Source of the DNA: Ornithodoros turicata
Taxonomy: Eukaryota; Arthropoda; Arachnida; Ixodida; Argasidae
Assembly: GCF_037126465.1 (NCBI RefSeq)
Contig: NW_026999460.1
Location: 186,001-250,000, forward strand
Length of the DNA: 64,000 nt
Direction: 5' to 3'
Translations under genes and position numbers: made by a program
Shown: positions 33,937 to 45,088 of the stretch, piece by piece
Numbering within the stretch: the first letter of the stretch is position 1
Layout of the letters: each line of letters opens with the position of its first letter
Notes under the pieces: generated by a model
The model's input: only the letters and a program-made list of their open reading frames with translations
What the model was told of the DNA's origin: nothing
Database searches by the model: none

Positions 33937-34330
33937 TTATGTTGTACTGATTTTGTCGTTTGCTCCTAAGTAGTGCGCAAGATCGAGTGACAGATCTGAT
34001 TGGGAAACTACGTAGACATTTCGACTTACTGTGGAAGTCGCTGGTTCCCTTCGTTCGTAGAGCACTGTCGGAACGGCGTCAAGTTTCAGTTCTTTCCTTT
34101 TCGGTGTCAATCCAAGTTGCACTTGCATGATGTTCTCATCGAGGTACGCATCATCGCCGAAATGCGAGAAGCATACGCGGACAGCATGAATACTCCTTGC
34201 CTCATCTGGATACCTGCTACTGATACAGCTGCTTCCCACTTTCGCTTCGTCTGGCTGTTTCTAGGAGTGCAAAATCAACGTCGATGCGTTTCGAAGGAAG
34301 TTTTCCTACATTCGGGAACGCTGTATCGGT
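33937..34330 (-). pseudogene. THAP-domain remnant
   Basis: The minus strand reads TKRKWEAAVS (near 34230), then after a frame change RSIHAVRVCFSHFGDDAYLD, LGLTPKRKELKLDAVPTVL. The pattern R-W-AAV...VC--HF...-Y---LK-DAVPT is the second half of a THAP zinc finger (C2CH), including the conserved Cys-His pair and the AVPT box. THAP domains occur in host DNA-binding proteins and in P-element-type transposases. The first Cys pair and start codon are not found, and the frame is broken near 34225, so this is a fragment. Downstream residues (to the stop at 33937) are Ser/Thr-rich without a known domain. Whether it came from a P-like transposon or a host gene cannot be told. Confidence 0.65.
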
Positions 34331-35289
34331 TTCCTGACGGAATCTCACGCTAACGATGCAAGCCTAGATATTACTCCCGGTTCACAAAGAGTATCCTAGA
34401 GTCACTAGAAAGTGAACCTCACATGTGAACGCGGCCGACGTGCAGGAAAAAAACAAAACAGCCCCAGACTTGGCGTCAGACGACAGCGCCCTTCACCACG
34501 GATTCCACCTTGCGTCACACGATGTTGTTAGCGCTGGCGCTCTCGAGGATCGAAACGAATCCCAGTCTTTTTAATTCGATTTCTCATCGCCGGGGCAGTT
34601 TTGGGAGGAGAAAATTTGGCAAATAGCTCGTCGTAGTGTGCCGAACAAATTCGTATTAGATTCGTAACCACGGTCCCGGATGCGACAGTCCCTTTAAGGG
34701 CAAAAAATGCGATACTACTGCCGAAGAGGAGTATGTAAAGCGAGCACAATGATTCAAATACATTTTATTCCACAGAGACATTGATCACCAAAGCTACCTC
34801 TGGATATCTTCAGTCATCTTATATCCTCTTGCAATAGCCTTTGTCACAAATGCCAGGAGATGCCTGTGATGGGACCTGAAATAGCAAAATTTATCCATAC
34901 ATTGTAGCATATGGGTAAAAAAAAATACACATGTTCTTCAACTAGATCAGGGAAGACGAAGTTCCACGACAAAGATCGAGGCGCCCGTATTTCCCTTCAG
35001 AGATCGAATTTTCGCATTACACTGGTATAATACCATGAATTGCAGTTTTGATTACGAGGGGCCGGTTCGTTCAGTCAATATTCTTCATATTGTTCCTCAA
35101 CAGCACCGGATGAGATGTAATAGCACGGACAAGACATCCAGCGGAACGGTTAAATTTAGGTCGAAATTCCTGTCCTTGCACAAATTGATTTTCTGCAGTT
35201 GCAGTGCTTGTGGGGGGAGTTTGTCTTATCCCTAAACGCAGTCCTCTCCTATTTCTCGCTCGTTACATACATCCTGCAATCACTTTCTC
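34331..35289. other. Unassigned stretch, possible MITE end
   Basis: No gene. CCTTAAAGGGACTGTCGCA (minus, near 34700) resembles the AGGGAC-type end of TTAA-targeting MITEs, with about 170 bp of GC-richer sequence behind it (34528-34700). The second end was not found. Confidence 0.35.
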
Positions 35290-35725
35290 CCCCTCTAACT
35301 AGTGAAACAACAACAACCTTATTGCGAGATGATGAATGGCGAGCTTCATCGGCACGGGTGCTACTCTACACCATTTCTGGTGGTGATGTGGGGAATGAAA
35401 TAATGAATGAAATGGCCCCTTCACAATAAGGATCGAAGCCCTATGGCATTCAGAAAGGTGAAGAGAGCATTGAGGCCACAGCGTTTGTTGGCTGGGATGT
35501 GGTCAGGGACCAAGCAATATTGTGTGTGAGAGAGAGAAAGAGAAAGCGGGGGGGGGGGGCAGGAGTCTAGTACGGTTCGGGAAAGTTGGTAGTGTGGCCA
35601 ATGGAGAAGAATGTGCTCTGGATCTTCTACAGCACTGCGGTGACTGCATTGCGAAGACTCAACTCACCACAAGCGGTAACGCCACTGTGTTGTAAAAGCC
35701 ACATCCAGGCGCATTCGATGAATTA
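35290..35725 (-). pseudogene. LINE 3' end, diverged copy
   Basis: This stretch matches the LINE tail at 48263-48660 along its length: TGGTGGTGATG, CACAATA-GGATCGAAG, GGCCAGGGACCAAGCAAT, GAGAGAGAGA, and AAGCGGTA-CGCCACTGTG. In minus orientation it is the last part of ORF2 (a MRLDVAFTAQWRYR-like start, then a Cys/His knuckle) and 3' UTR. Stops and a poly-C tract (35551-35560) show it is older and more decayed than the 48-kb copy. Confidence 0.7.
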
Positions 35726-36643
35726 ATACGGCGATGAATCAATTCCTTGTTAGGCTATTTTGTTCTTTTTTCGTTTTGGTAAGTCTCATTTAGTAAGTCC
35801 TTGGGATAAAAATGCTTAGTTGCTATGATCAGCTTTCATGCATGGCTTGTTGTGCTTTTGCGCAATGTTTTTTTTTCTGTTTTTTACGCAGTCACTATAG
35901 TAGGATTATGGAAATAATCTTGGTATAGTGATTCAATAAATAATAGGTCTCCTGTCTAGAGCGCAGCCGCACACGTGCTTGAACCATGCAGCTCCACGCC
36001 TGGGTGAGGGCGTCACGCTGTGGCTCCATTGCGGGTGGACCCTGTCCCTAAGAGTTACGTTGGCGGTTAGTGAAAAAAAAAGGGCTGTAGCCTTGGGACA
36101 ATGGGTTGACGTCACGACCAATGAGCAAGGCCCGCAGAGGGCGCAGGGATTCACTTCTTTCTTAGCATCTCGTAGGTACGGACGTGTTACTCCTCACTGG
36201 TGGTCGCCGAAAGTTGCACTAGGAGCGCGCGTCGGCACAGGGGGCGCCGGGAGCGCGCGCACATGTGTAGCAGCCGCGGAGAGGCGCTTTTGTCAGTCGA
36301 GCGCTGGCTCTCTTAGGGAGAGATGTGCGGTCGGTCGCTCCGCAGTCGCCGAGCCGCGTCAGTTGAGGCCTGGCCGTCGACAGGAGCAAACGTTCCGTCG
36401 CCGCGAGGGAAAAGTGGGCGATATGCCGTGGCGGTTAGACCTTTTCCCCGATGTGTCAGGTCTTGTCGAATTTTTACCTAGCTCTGCGCTTGTGTGACCA
36501 GTGTATGCAGTATCGCATCTTTAGAGTTGGCTAGCAGTGTCTTATTGCATTTCTACCCGCAGCTAGTACTTTTTCTGTTCCACATGAACCAAACACTGCG
36601 GTTATGCCAAAGCGCCCCGATGCATAGCTCCACGCCCGTCTTA
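35726..36643. promoter_or_regulatory. GC-rich, promoter-like block
   Basis: 36100-36430 is GC- and CpG-rich compared with its surroundings. It holds a CCAAT motif (GACCAATGAGC at 36117) and a run of CGCCG/GCGCGC, then a small ATG frame (36424-36497, + strand, about 24 codons). This is what a host promoter with a 5' UTR could look like, but no downstream coding exon was recognised, so it stays a candidate. 35726-36095 shows nothing. Confidence 0.3.
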
Positions 36644-36993
36644 TGGCCCGTTCCGACATACAGCGCTTTGCTCCAGAGCACTGGAAAACAGCGCTGTTTT
36701 TCCCTCCTCACCCGGCTGCGACTCGATGGAAAACAGCGCTTGGCGAAGTTGAGCTTCGGTGAACTTTCCCATCGCTGTCTCCCAGCGATAGGCTCCCTGA
36801 ACCAATGAGAATGCGGCGCCGCGTTCACGTGACGGGGCTGCCTTTTCTTTTTTTTTTTCGATCACGTGAGATCACCAAGTACAGCGCTGGGACAAGCGCT
36901 GCAAGTGCGAACCCCACAGTGGAAATACTGCGCTGTTTTGCAGTGCTGTGGTGCAGCGCTGTGGAGCAAAGCGCTGTATGTCGGAACGGGCCT
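36644..36993. mobile_element. PIF/Harbinger-type MITE, CAGCGCT-rich
   Basis: The 350-bp element has inverted ends GGCCCGTTCCGACATACAGC and its complement, flanked by TTA (36641-36643 and 36994-36996), the 3-bp target of PIF/Harbinger. The palindrome AGCGCT recurs at least seven times through both subterminal regions. No coding frame is present. Confidence 0.85.
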
Positions 36994-37366
36994 TTAAGCC
37001 TGTTCTCTCCCGATCAACAGTGTTTCGTAACGTGATCCCGCATGTTTATACGTAGTCAGCAGTGCCTTTCTTGTTGCGATTTTTACCCACCACTAGTATT
37101 TTGTTGTTCTCTCTCTCTTGCACGCCTATACACATGACGGTGGCACCACCTGGTGCCATGCCTTGCAACCTTCGTGGAAGCAGACGGAAGAGTTTGAGGT
37201 TGGGATCCGCTGGTATCTCGGAGAAAATACTATCGTTGCAGAAAAACCGTCCTGTGATTCACACATTCTGACCGGAAAATTATTAAATGCACACATGCGG
37301 TATGTGCATGGAATTATGTCTTAAATTCGCATCATCTCAAGGTGAAGATCAATGTGGAATAATATA

Positions 37367-37989
37367 CAGGGTGTCTTTTTTAGGCGATACAGATTTTTCA
37401 CCAAAAAACTGTAAGTGGTATAGACATGCTGTTTTCACTTCTATCATCTCTAGGCCGGCGGACATTCTTGGACATATGTTGCTCAACCGTCAAATGACTA
37501 ATTACCTAAAACAGAAAAAGATTAACAGAAAATGCAACACAAAATAAGGGCAGTTCCAATAGCGTCAACAGACACATGTGTTTTCGCTTTGTGCACTGTG
37601 GCGGCATCTTCGATGCTTGAGGCTCCTTCACCATCTCACATTGGGGTGAAGGAAAGACACGTCTCCGAAGATGCGCAATTAACAAAATAACGAAAAAAAA
37701 TTGTTTCTTCACGAGTTCTTTGCGGACGATCTACCGAACGGATTTTTGTTCTGAAAACGGCTACGATATCAGGTCACCGAATGGAGCAGATGTTCTGATT
37801 GGGACAACTTCGTAGCTTTTATAATTAAAAAGTTAGTTAACAATTTTGAGGTAATTAGTCATTTTACGGTCGAGCAACATACTGCCAAGTACGTCCGCCG
37901 GCCCAGATATGATAGAAGTGAAAACAGCATTTCTACAGCCCTTACAGTTTTTTATGAAAAATTTCTATCGCCTAAAAAGAGGCATCCTC
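37367..37989. mobile_element. Mariner-type MITE, CAGGGTGTCTTTTTTAGG ends
   Basis: A 623-bp element starts CAGGGTGTCTTTTTTAGGCG and ends in a slightly diverged inverse, with TA on either side (37365-37366, 37990-37991). Inverted similarity includes TTTCACTTCTATCAT and GGACA-AC-TGTTGCTC blocks deep in each arm. No transposase. Confidence 0.85.
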
Positions 37990-38184
37990 TATATTGGCGG
38001 TAGATAGGCTACGCTAGCGGATAAGTAGCGGCATACTACTTACTTTACCTTTATTTGGTACAGGTATTAGTATTTCGTTACTTTTTCAAATTGCAAAAGG
38101 GAACTGCAATGGGAACTGAATTATTGCGGAGGAAAGGTGCAAGGAGCAAAGAAAATGGGAGATGAACACTGTGACCTCGTAGTA

Positions 38185-38492
38185 CAGGTTGGGACAAAAG
38201 TTTGCGGAACACGTGAGCGACGTACTTTTTCTTCGGTGAGACACCCTAGCGGCTGCCGGAAGAGGGTGAGTTCACTGTTTCGGAGGGGTGGACGGATGCG
38301 CTGTTAGTGACACGCAGTGGTCGCTCCAGTGTCGCTTGGGTGTACCTGGGAAGTACGAGTTACCGCTGTGTGTCGCTCCCTCCTTCCATCCCTCCGAAAC
38401 AGTGAACTCACCCGCTTCCGACTGCCGCTAGGGTGTCGCACCGAAGAAAAAGTACGTCGCTCGCGTGTTCCGTAAACTTTTGTCCCAACCTG
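38185..38492. mobile_element. Mariner-type MITE, fully self-complementary
   Basis: 308 bp, ends CAGGTTGGGACAAAAGTTT and its inverse, flanked by TA (38183-38184, 38493-38494). The arms are about 130 bp each and nearly identical (ACGTACTTTTTCTTCGGTG, GAGTTCACTGTTTCGGAGGG), so a transcript would fold into a long hairpin. Confidence 0.9.
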
Positions 38493-38494
38493 TA

Positions 38495-39722
38495 CAGTGT
38501 TGCAACAGTTGAAGCTCAGTGGTCAACCCTCGTTCAGTGCGGCGTTCCGTATTGTTTGACATGTGTGTGTATCACATAAGCCATTGCACAAGTACGATGG
38601 AAGAATTCATTATTGCATGGCTGCGCCAAAGTGTAAATACACTCAACGGCCAAGATGCACGAAATAGAGGTCTCAAATTCGTTTTGTTTTCTTAAGTGCG
38701 CCTCCCGTTATTACCTCAGACAGTACAACCACATTTCGACCGTGTTCCGTACATTAGCCAAGAGAATTTAAGAGTTCTGTTATTCATTGCGTCTTTAACC
38801 GACGCTAGGAAGGATCTTGTTGCTTAATGAGCACTTGCAAAAACTTACAATCATAAAAAATACAAGTGCCTGGCAGTCGTCTTTTTTACTGTTAGGAACA
38901 CAAAAGCAGTGTCAAATAAGAACACATGTACAAATGCGTGGCACTAATGACTATTCAAGTATTTCCTTGTGCAATCATTCTACTAGTCCATGCTCTTACG
39001 TTATGTCTTGAAGTCGAGTCAATGACACATTTCGCATATGATCCACTTACCCTTCTTCAATCTTTGTAACACAATGCTCACTTTATACACATATGAACTA
39101 TGACAAATGGTTGTTGCTGTCGCATGCTCCTGTACTGTCATCCAGAGGGCGGTTTAGGAGGTTCAACCGCCTCAAATCATACCCTTGGTAGTGTGCTTGA
39201 GAGAGGAAAACGAGGTGAGCACCCTCCTCCACAATGTATAGTCCCCATTGCAACTGCCCTAATATGCTGCCCGAAATATTATCTTGCTACCATTGTGTCA
39301 GCTAACTACTATCTAGTCAGGAAGGAAGTGGTACCCCAATGGTTCATGCCTACCACCAAAGCGTTCACACACTATGGACTAATATGTAGAGCACTGGATG
39401 TGTTAGAAGTTACACATGTATTTCTACTTCCTTGACACATGCGCCGGCAGAGGTTGGCAAGGTTCAGTATGCCGTGTGTGCCTTTGATTGGCAAGTCTCA
39501 GTCGGTCTGTTGGCACTTAATACAGGTATTTTAATTTAGTTCTAGTGCTTGGAAGTCCTGAAAACACTCTTTTTTTAGAAATAACATGTATTTATATTGC
39601 AAAATAACTCGTTACTCCATCACCTCTTTTGAAAGATTTGCAGTACTATTCTCAAAGCAACATTACACGCTTCCTCCCACACACATTTTTCCTGCTTAAG
39701 CTTGAAACCAAGGGGATAAGTC
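38495..39722. other. Unassigned stretch
   Basis: No gene or repeat recognised; a 111-codon + frame (39100-39435) has no motif. Confidence 0.35.
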
Positions 39723-39893
39723 GATGAAAGATGGAAGTCATTGAAAAGGTTAGGGAGCTGTAGGAGACAGCTGTTACAGCTCGCTAACCTTTTCAGTGAC
39801 TTCCATCTTTCATCATTAATCTCATAGGAAATTGAGGCTTTGTATGTATTTGTCCTTTCTATGTGTTCCAGCCTCAGAACATCAGTTCTCTCA
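39723..39893. repeat. SINE-derived palindrome without its tRNA part
   Basis: GATGAAAGATGGAAGTCA-TGAAAAGGTTAG (39723-39753) is answered in inverse at 39784-39814, around a 30-bp centre. The right flank (39833-39893) continues with AAATTGAGGCTTTGTATGT and CAGCCTCAGAACATCAGTTC. Both parts match, in inverse orientation, the unit of the 331-bp array at 63.1-64.0 kb, but the tRNA-like segment is missing. Confidence 0.8.
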
Positions 39894-40633
39894 GGTTAAG
39901 TCGAAAGACCCCAAACCGAGAAAATGGGCCTGATCTCATTGCCCGTCCCATTGATACACATGGATTTCCCATCTCTTACCCTCCCATAGCAGGTCAACAA
40001 ACTGCACTAAGGTCCAAAATTTTCTTGGGCAGGTACATACAGCTATGTAGATGTAATTGCAGCAAAAATTGTAAAAACGGGATCAGTCGACTTATCCTCT
40101 TATTGCATACAAAGTTTCAATTGTACCGCTGATACAATAGTGGTACAATAATGATTATACTTGGTGCATCACATTCCGCACTACAATTTTGAATATCCTT
40201 GTCTTAATAACATTCGGCAGAGCCTTTTCACACGAGCAATAATGACTGGTTTTGCAAACGACACTATGGCGCTTTTGACGAGAAAAAAAAATCGAAAATA
40301 AAGGAACACTCCACCGTAAGAGATATGTGCACCTGAAAGTAGTGAATAGCATGGAGCGTAATATGAAAAATTATATGAGCTAAGCACAGTACTGCTACAA
40401 GCTGGCACAACCACTGTTACACAGTAATGAATGCCACACGGGCTACAACAGCAAGCAACTCATTTTTCGGTGCCAACTACTTACGCGCGTGCACTCCCAT
40501 GAAACATGGGAAGATGAAGGGCACAGTGTTAAGAATGATCTTGTATAGGCAGAAGAAATATGATAAAGTTTCCTCATCATTGTAGCTATAAAAGCGTGGA
40601 AACAAAGTGAGTGACCACCAAATGTCGCAGTCT
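39894..40633. other. Unassigned stretch
   Basis: Nothing recognised. Confidence 0.35.
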
Positions 40634-40913
40634 TACACTCTCAGAAAAAAAAAAAAAAAAGGTAGAGCAGCTACACCTTTTAGGAGGTAATAGTTGCCGC
40701 ATATGTTCTGCCTAAAAAGTTGAAACGTTCTACCTGCTACCTACGAAGGTTACCGCTTCTGATTCGGTGAGCTAGGGAGGCATAGGTCGTTTTGTAACAA
40801 TTTGGATATATGATAATTTACCACCCTCTTACACCCGTTACAAGACGCTATGTTGACCTAGTTGGTAGTTATGGCAGTTACCACCTTTTCACACCTTTTT
40901 TTCTTCGAGTGTA
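40634..40913. mobile_element. MITE with TACACTC ends
   Basis: About 280 bp. The left end TACACTCTCAGAAAAAAA and right end TTTTTTTCTTCGAGTGTA are inverse-complementary over about 18 bp. A GGTA-GCAG / CTACC motif recurs inside. Target duplication is uncertain (TA possible). No coding frame. Confidence 0.65.
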
Positions 40914-41044
40914 GAAACTAGCAGAGTAACTAGCATAGCAAAGTAATGGACTTTCGTCACAGTCACCATAGGGTTGCTTATGTGCATTCACCAGCCTACT
41001 GTCAAACTTCTACCAGTGTGCCAGGACAAGGCACCTGGTATGTA

Positions 41045-41870
41045 CAGTTGTGCCTTGTTAATATGACCCCAGTTAATATGGACAATTCAAATTATGAATG
41101 ATTTTTGTGAGGACCAAACTTTTTCAATGCATTTTTCCTCCCGTGAATATGAAATTCCCTTTTCGGGCAATGTACGGTCCAGCAAGCTACAAGCCATATG
41201 TGGTCCACGTATTTTGTCTCGTTACTATATACGGTATCGGTATGGAGCGCAATTTCTCTTCCCACGTTGTACGGAAGAACTTTGAGAAATAGAGCGTCCC
41301 GTTGCGTAGGAAACTATGCGCTCTCCTTCGCAAGAGTTCACCAGAACTATAACAGGAAAGGAATTATTCCTGAACATGAAGTACCTGGAAAATCATGTAT
41401 GTCATCATGACTATTCCGGACATGTCCATGGCTGATTCACACTCACGTTAGGAGTTGTGCCCTTAGTTAAACATGGTGCAGCGTCTCGGCACCTTACGAA
41501 AACAGAGGGGGTACAGCTGTCACTTGTCAGGCTTTGGTGGCGACTACTTACATGGGCCTTGCACATTTTCATGCGCATTTCGCGTGAGCGACCGTGCTCC
41601 ATGAGACCGCTTCACATACCACGCTCTCACCTACTTATACAGTGCTGATGACGTGTTTGAGGTTGTGAGGCTGAAGAAGTTGTGCAGGTTCTAAGCATAA
41701 CACAGAGAATCAAATATATATTACTTAGTTTTAGAAGGCATTTATAACAGTTCAAACAATTTTGTTTACCTTCGTGGACGGGTTCAGAAAATGTAAAATG
41801 TCTTATCTTTAGTCTTGTGTTCTTTTTCTGGGAGACATCTGCTCAGACTGTCCATATTACCGTGGTATAC
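41045..41870. mobile_element. Pogo/Tigger-like element fragment
   Basis: TA followed by CAGTTGTGCCTTGTTAATAT and a repeated GTTAATATG-AC motif looks like the left end of a pogo/Tigger-type element. A diverged inverse (GTCCATATTACCGTGGTAT) lies near 41845, but the terminal bases do not match well. No transposase motif was found between. Confidence 0.4.
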
Positions 41871-42450
41871 ACCATTCTCCCTCTCTGACCTGGAATGCTT
41901 CCGTGCGTTGCTAAAAAACAAGTTGACTATCTTTGCTGGAGCGAAACCTGCATTTTCCTGTATCGTCTAAGCAAGGCTACTGAATGATGTGTCGCTACCC
42001 TTCGCACACTAGGTCCCCATTAGCACATACTGACGATGAAACTCCCCAATCATAATCGCAAAATAAAGTAGTTGTTGGGTGTACAGTACCTATACCGGTG
42101 AATTTAATCTCCTACTTTTGAAACGGGTAGTTGTTTTCACCCCTTGCGGTAACAGAGCTGAAAGTAAGTCTGTCTCGGACGAAACGTACAAATGAAAAAT
42201 GGGGTGGCAAGACCTTCAGAGCGAACACTCGGGGGGGGGGGGGGGGGGGGGCTCCGCCCCTACCTCCCGACGCCCCTGTCATATTGCACACATCTTGTGC
42301 ATCCGTCCTTCAGATGAACGTCAGGGCTTTGTGACAATCTTCTCCGACAGGCCGGGCCCGGGCCTGTCGGGCCCGGCATATGTACATATGTACAACGCAT
42401 ACAACCACGTTTATGTGTAGCAGTGAGCTCGGGCTCATTGCTACGCATCA
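41871..42450. other. Unassigned, with poly-G run
   Basis: No gene. A G-run of about 20 bases lies at 42231-42250, and GACAGGCCGGGCCCGGGCC near 42346 is close to palindromic. Confidence 0.5.
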
Positions 42451-45088
42451 CCTATCGAAAATGTGTCTAAGAGACCTCTCAAAATTTCCTGAGAAGCCTG
42501 AGATGACCTTTCAAGATCTGGTAGGACCCTTTAGCACATCTGAAGGGTCTGAGAGGACCTTTCAGACAGCACAGAGGGGTCTGAGAGGACCTTCTAGAGA
42601 AAATCTGGAAGTCGTTGTAGAATCATTCATGTAGCCCTGAGGGGTTTGGGTGGACCTCTGAGACAGCTTTGCGACGGTGCATCTTGCAACACTTCCCAGA
42701 GCAAGTTGCTACATGTTATCCGCGCCGCGGGACATGCTATCTCGTCCGCTTTGGAAAAAAGTTCGCAAGATTTCACATGTTTGTGCATTATTCCTCCAAG
42801 GAACACGCGCCGTGATAACCTTGTATTGCCCTTCCCCCTTGAAGCTATTGTTGTTGCAATCCGTGCATTACTGCACTGCACGTAAGTGGAAGCGTTTCGG
42901 CCAGTCGCCAGCGGTTCAATCAGTCTGTTGTGAAACTTTGAAGTGGGAGGACGTCGGCCGCGGATCTCAAGTAATTTGCATTTTGTCTTCGGGATTCTAA
43001 CCGTTTTTGAGGTACGTAGACGAGTTGTCAAATATGCTTTTGTGAGTGACAGGCATTCCTGTTCACTTTACGCTTTTACCACTGTTCGCAGACGCGCATT
43101 ATGAGCGCCGATAGGAAGATTACCAACCACGTTAGGTTACCAACGGCGCATTGTGCCAAACGGTATGTTATATATTTCGATGCATACCCACAGAACCAAG
43201 GCACGTCCTGAGGACGTCCATATGATGCCACCAACGGGATAATCAGATATCCATCAGATATCCTGGATTGACCGAATGACATACTATGGGACATCATTCG
43301 TACTGCCATTGAAACTGCCGGAAACTTCATTTGGGCAATCCTGGCGGGGTCCTTTGTGACATTTTCTGGATGTGTTTCTGGGCATTCCAGGACGTTAATG
43401 CAGTATGCGCCCTCTACCCGTATGCTATAAGGGTGTCCCAGAAAACGTGTCATTGAAATATAATAAACAAAACTACGCCACCCTGAATCATGCGGTCAAC
43501 GGCATTTGTTCTTACTAGGTTTCTGCCACTTCCTGATGTGCATGTCATGTAACCTAAGTTGCGAATTTTTGCGATTCAAACTCAGAAATTTGCCAAGTAA
43601 AGGTCACATTTTTACCCCACCACAAAGAGCGTGCCTCCCAGCCTGAGAGGGCCTCTCAGGCTGGTGGACCTCTCAGGCTGAGAGGACCTCTCAGGTTGAC
43701 AGGGCCTCTCAAGACCTCTCAGAAGCTAATGACCAGATCTGTCATCGCAACATCAATGTTCAATGTTCTCGCTGCACCTGTCGTTGGAGAGCAACAATCA
43801 TACAGTGCTATGATACACCAGAGATAGATACAGACAAGTACATGTCACAAAACTCCACATATATTGAGTTCCTTCGATTGTACAGATACTCTCAAGGCAT
43901 GCACACTGCTATCAGATTATGTAATAGTTATTTCAAATGTCTTGCAGGATTGTGAATATATAATATTTGTTGAATGATCGCTCGCAAGAAACTACACGAA
44001 ACGGTAAATATCAGCAACATAAACTAGATTTAGCGCTTACATGTCTACGAAAGCATACAGTCATCATCAACACATACTGTCGTATTCCACAAAGCGTGAA
44101 CTCATGGGACACATATTCGCAATGTCCGTACAGCGGCGCTGAAAAATATTCTTGAGGAACTCTCCTTCTCGGTGATCAAGTTCGTCTGTTTTACGTATAC
44201 TTGGGGACTCGCGATGCACCGTCTAGTTTCCCTTGCTTGCGTAAGACGCCAACTAACTGGCGAGATTGTGTTCACCTTGGGTTCTCACCACCTGTCGCTT
44301 CGTACGAGATTCATCTGTAAGAAATACAATTTCAAGATGTCAGTGTAAGTCAGTGTGTAGGCATCGAAATATATAACGTACCATTTGGCACAAAGCGCCG
44401 TTGGTAACATAACGTGGTTGGTAATATTCCTATCGGCGTTCATAATGCGTGTCTGCGAACAGTGGTAAAAGCGTAAATTGAACAGGAATGCCTGTCACTC
44501 ACAAAAGCATATTTGACACATCGTCTACATACCTCAAAAACAGTTAAAATCCCGAAGACAAAACGCAAGTTACTTGAGATCCGCGGTCGACGTCCTCACA
44601 TTTCAACGTGTCAAAACAGGCTGGCGACTGGCCGAAACGCTTCCCTTTACGTGCAGTGCAATAATGCACGGATTGCAAGAAGAATAGCTTCAAGGGGGAA
44701 CGGCAATACAAGGTTATCACGGCACGTGTTCGTTGGAGGAATAATGCACAAACATGTGAAATCTTGCGAACTATTTTCCAAAGCGGACGAGGTAGCATCT
44801 CCCTCGGCGCGGAAAACATGTAGCAACTTGCGCTGGGAGGTGTTGCACGACGCACTGTCGCAAAGCTGTCTGAGAGGTCCCCACAAACCCTCCAGGGGTA
44901 CATGAATGATTCTACGTCTTCCAGAACGTCTTCCAGATGAGAACGTCTTCCAGATGTTCTCTAAAAGGTCCTCTCAGACCCCTCTGTGCTGCCTGAAAGG
45001 TCCTACCAGACCTTTCAAGATTTCTGGAAAGGTCCTCTCAGACATCTCAGGAAATTTTGGGAGGTCTCTTAGACACATTTTCGATAGG
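42451..45088. mobile_element. Large foldback element, CCTATCGAAAA ends
   Basis: Left end CCTATCGAAAATGTGTCTAA (42451) and its inverse at the right end (to 45088) belong to arms of about 0.73 kb: 42451-43185 pairs with 44362-45088. The outer 170 bp of each arm is an array of GAGAGGACCTTTCAGA / GGTCCTCTCAGAC units. The remaining arm is unique sequence with GC-rich blocks. The centre (43190-44360) contains a half mariner MITE (43433-43632), further GAGAGGACCTCTCAGG units (43640-43730), and unassigned DNA. Each arm has an open frame of about 130 codons (43031-42627 minus; 44513-44905 plus) that differ by many replacements and a 9-bp deletion. No transposase motif is seen. The end matches that of the 23110-24425 element. 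Confidence 0.8.
43433..43632. mobile_element. Half copy of the 16.5-kb mariner-type MITE
   Basis: AGGGTGTCCCAGAAAACGTG to CCCCACCACAAAGAGCGTG matches the left 200 bp of the 16539-17415 element at about 85-90 percent by eye. The right half is missing. It is nested in the centre of the foldback. Confidence 0.85.

Noticed and set aside
35979..36497. 172-codon plus-strand frame over the GC-rich block
   Set aside because: High GC lowers stop frequency; the frame is Arg/Gly/Ala-rich without a domain. I kept only the promoter-like reading at low confidence.
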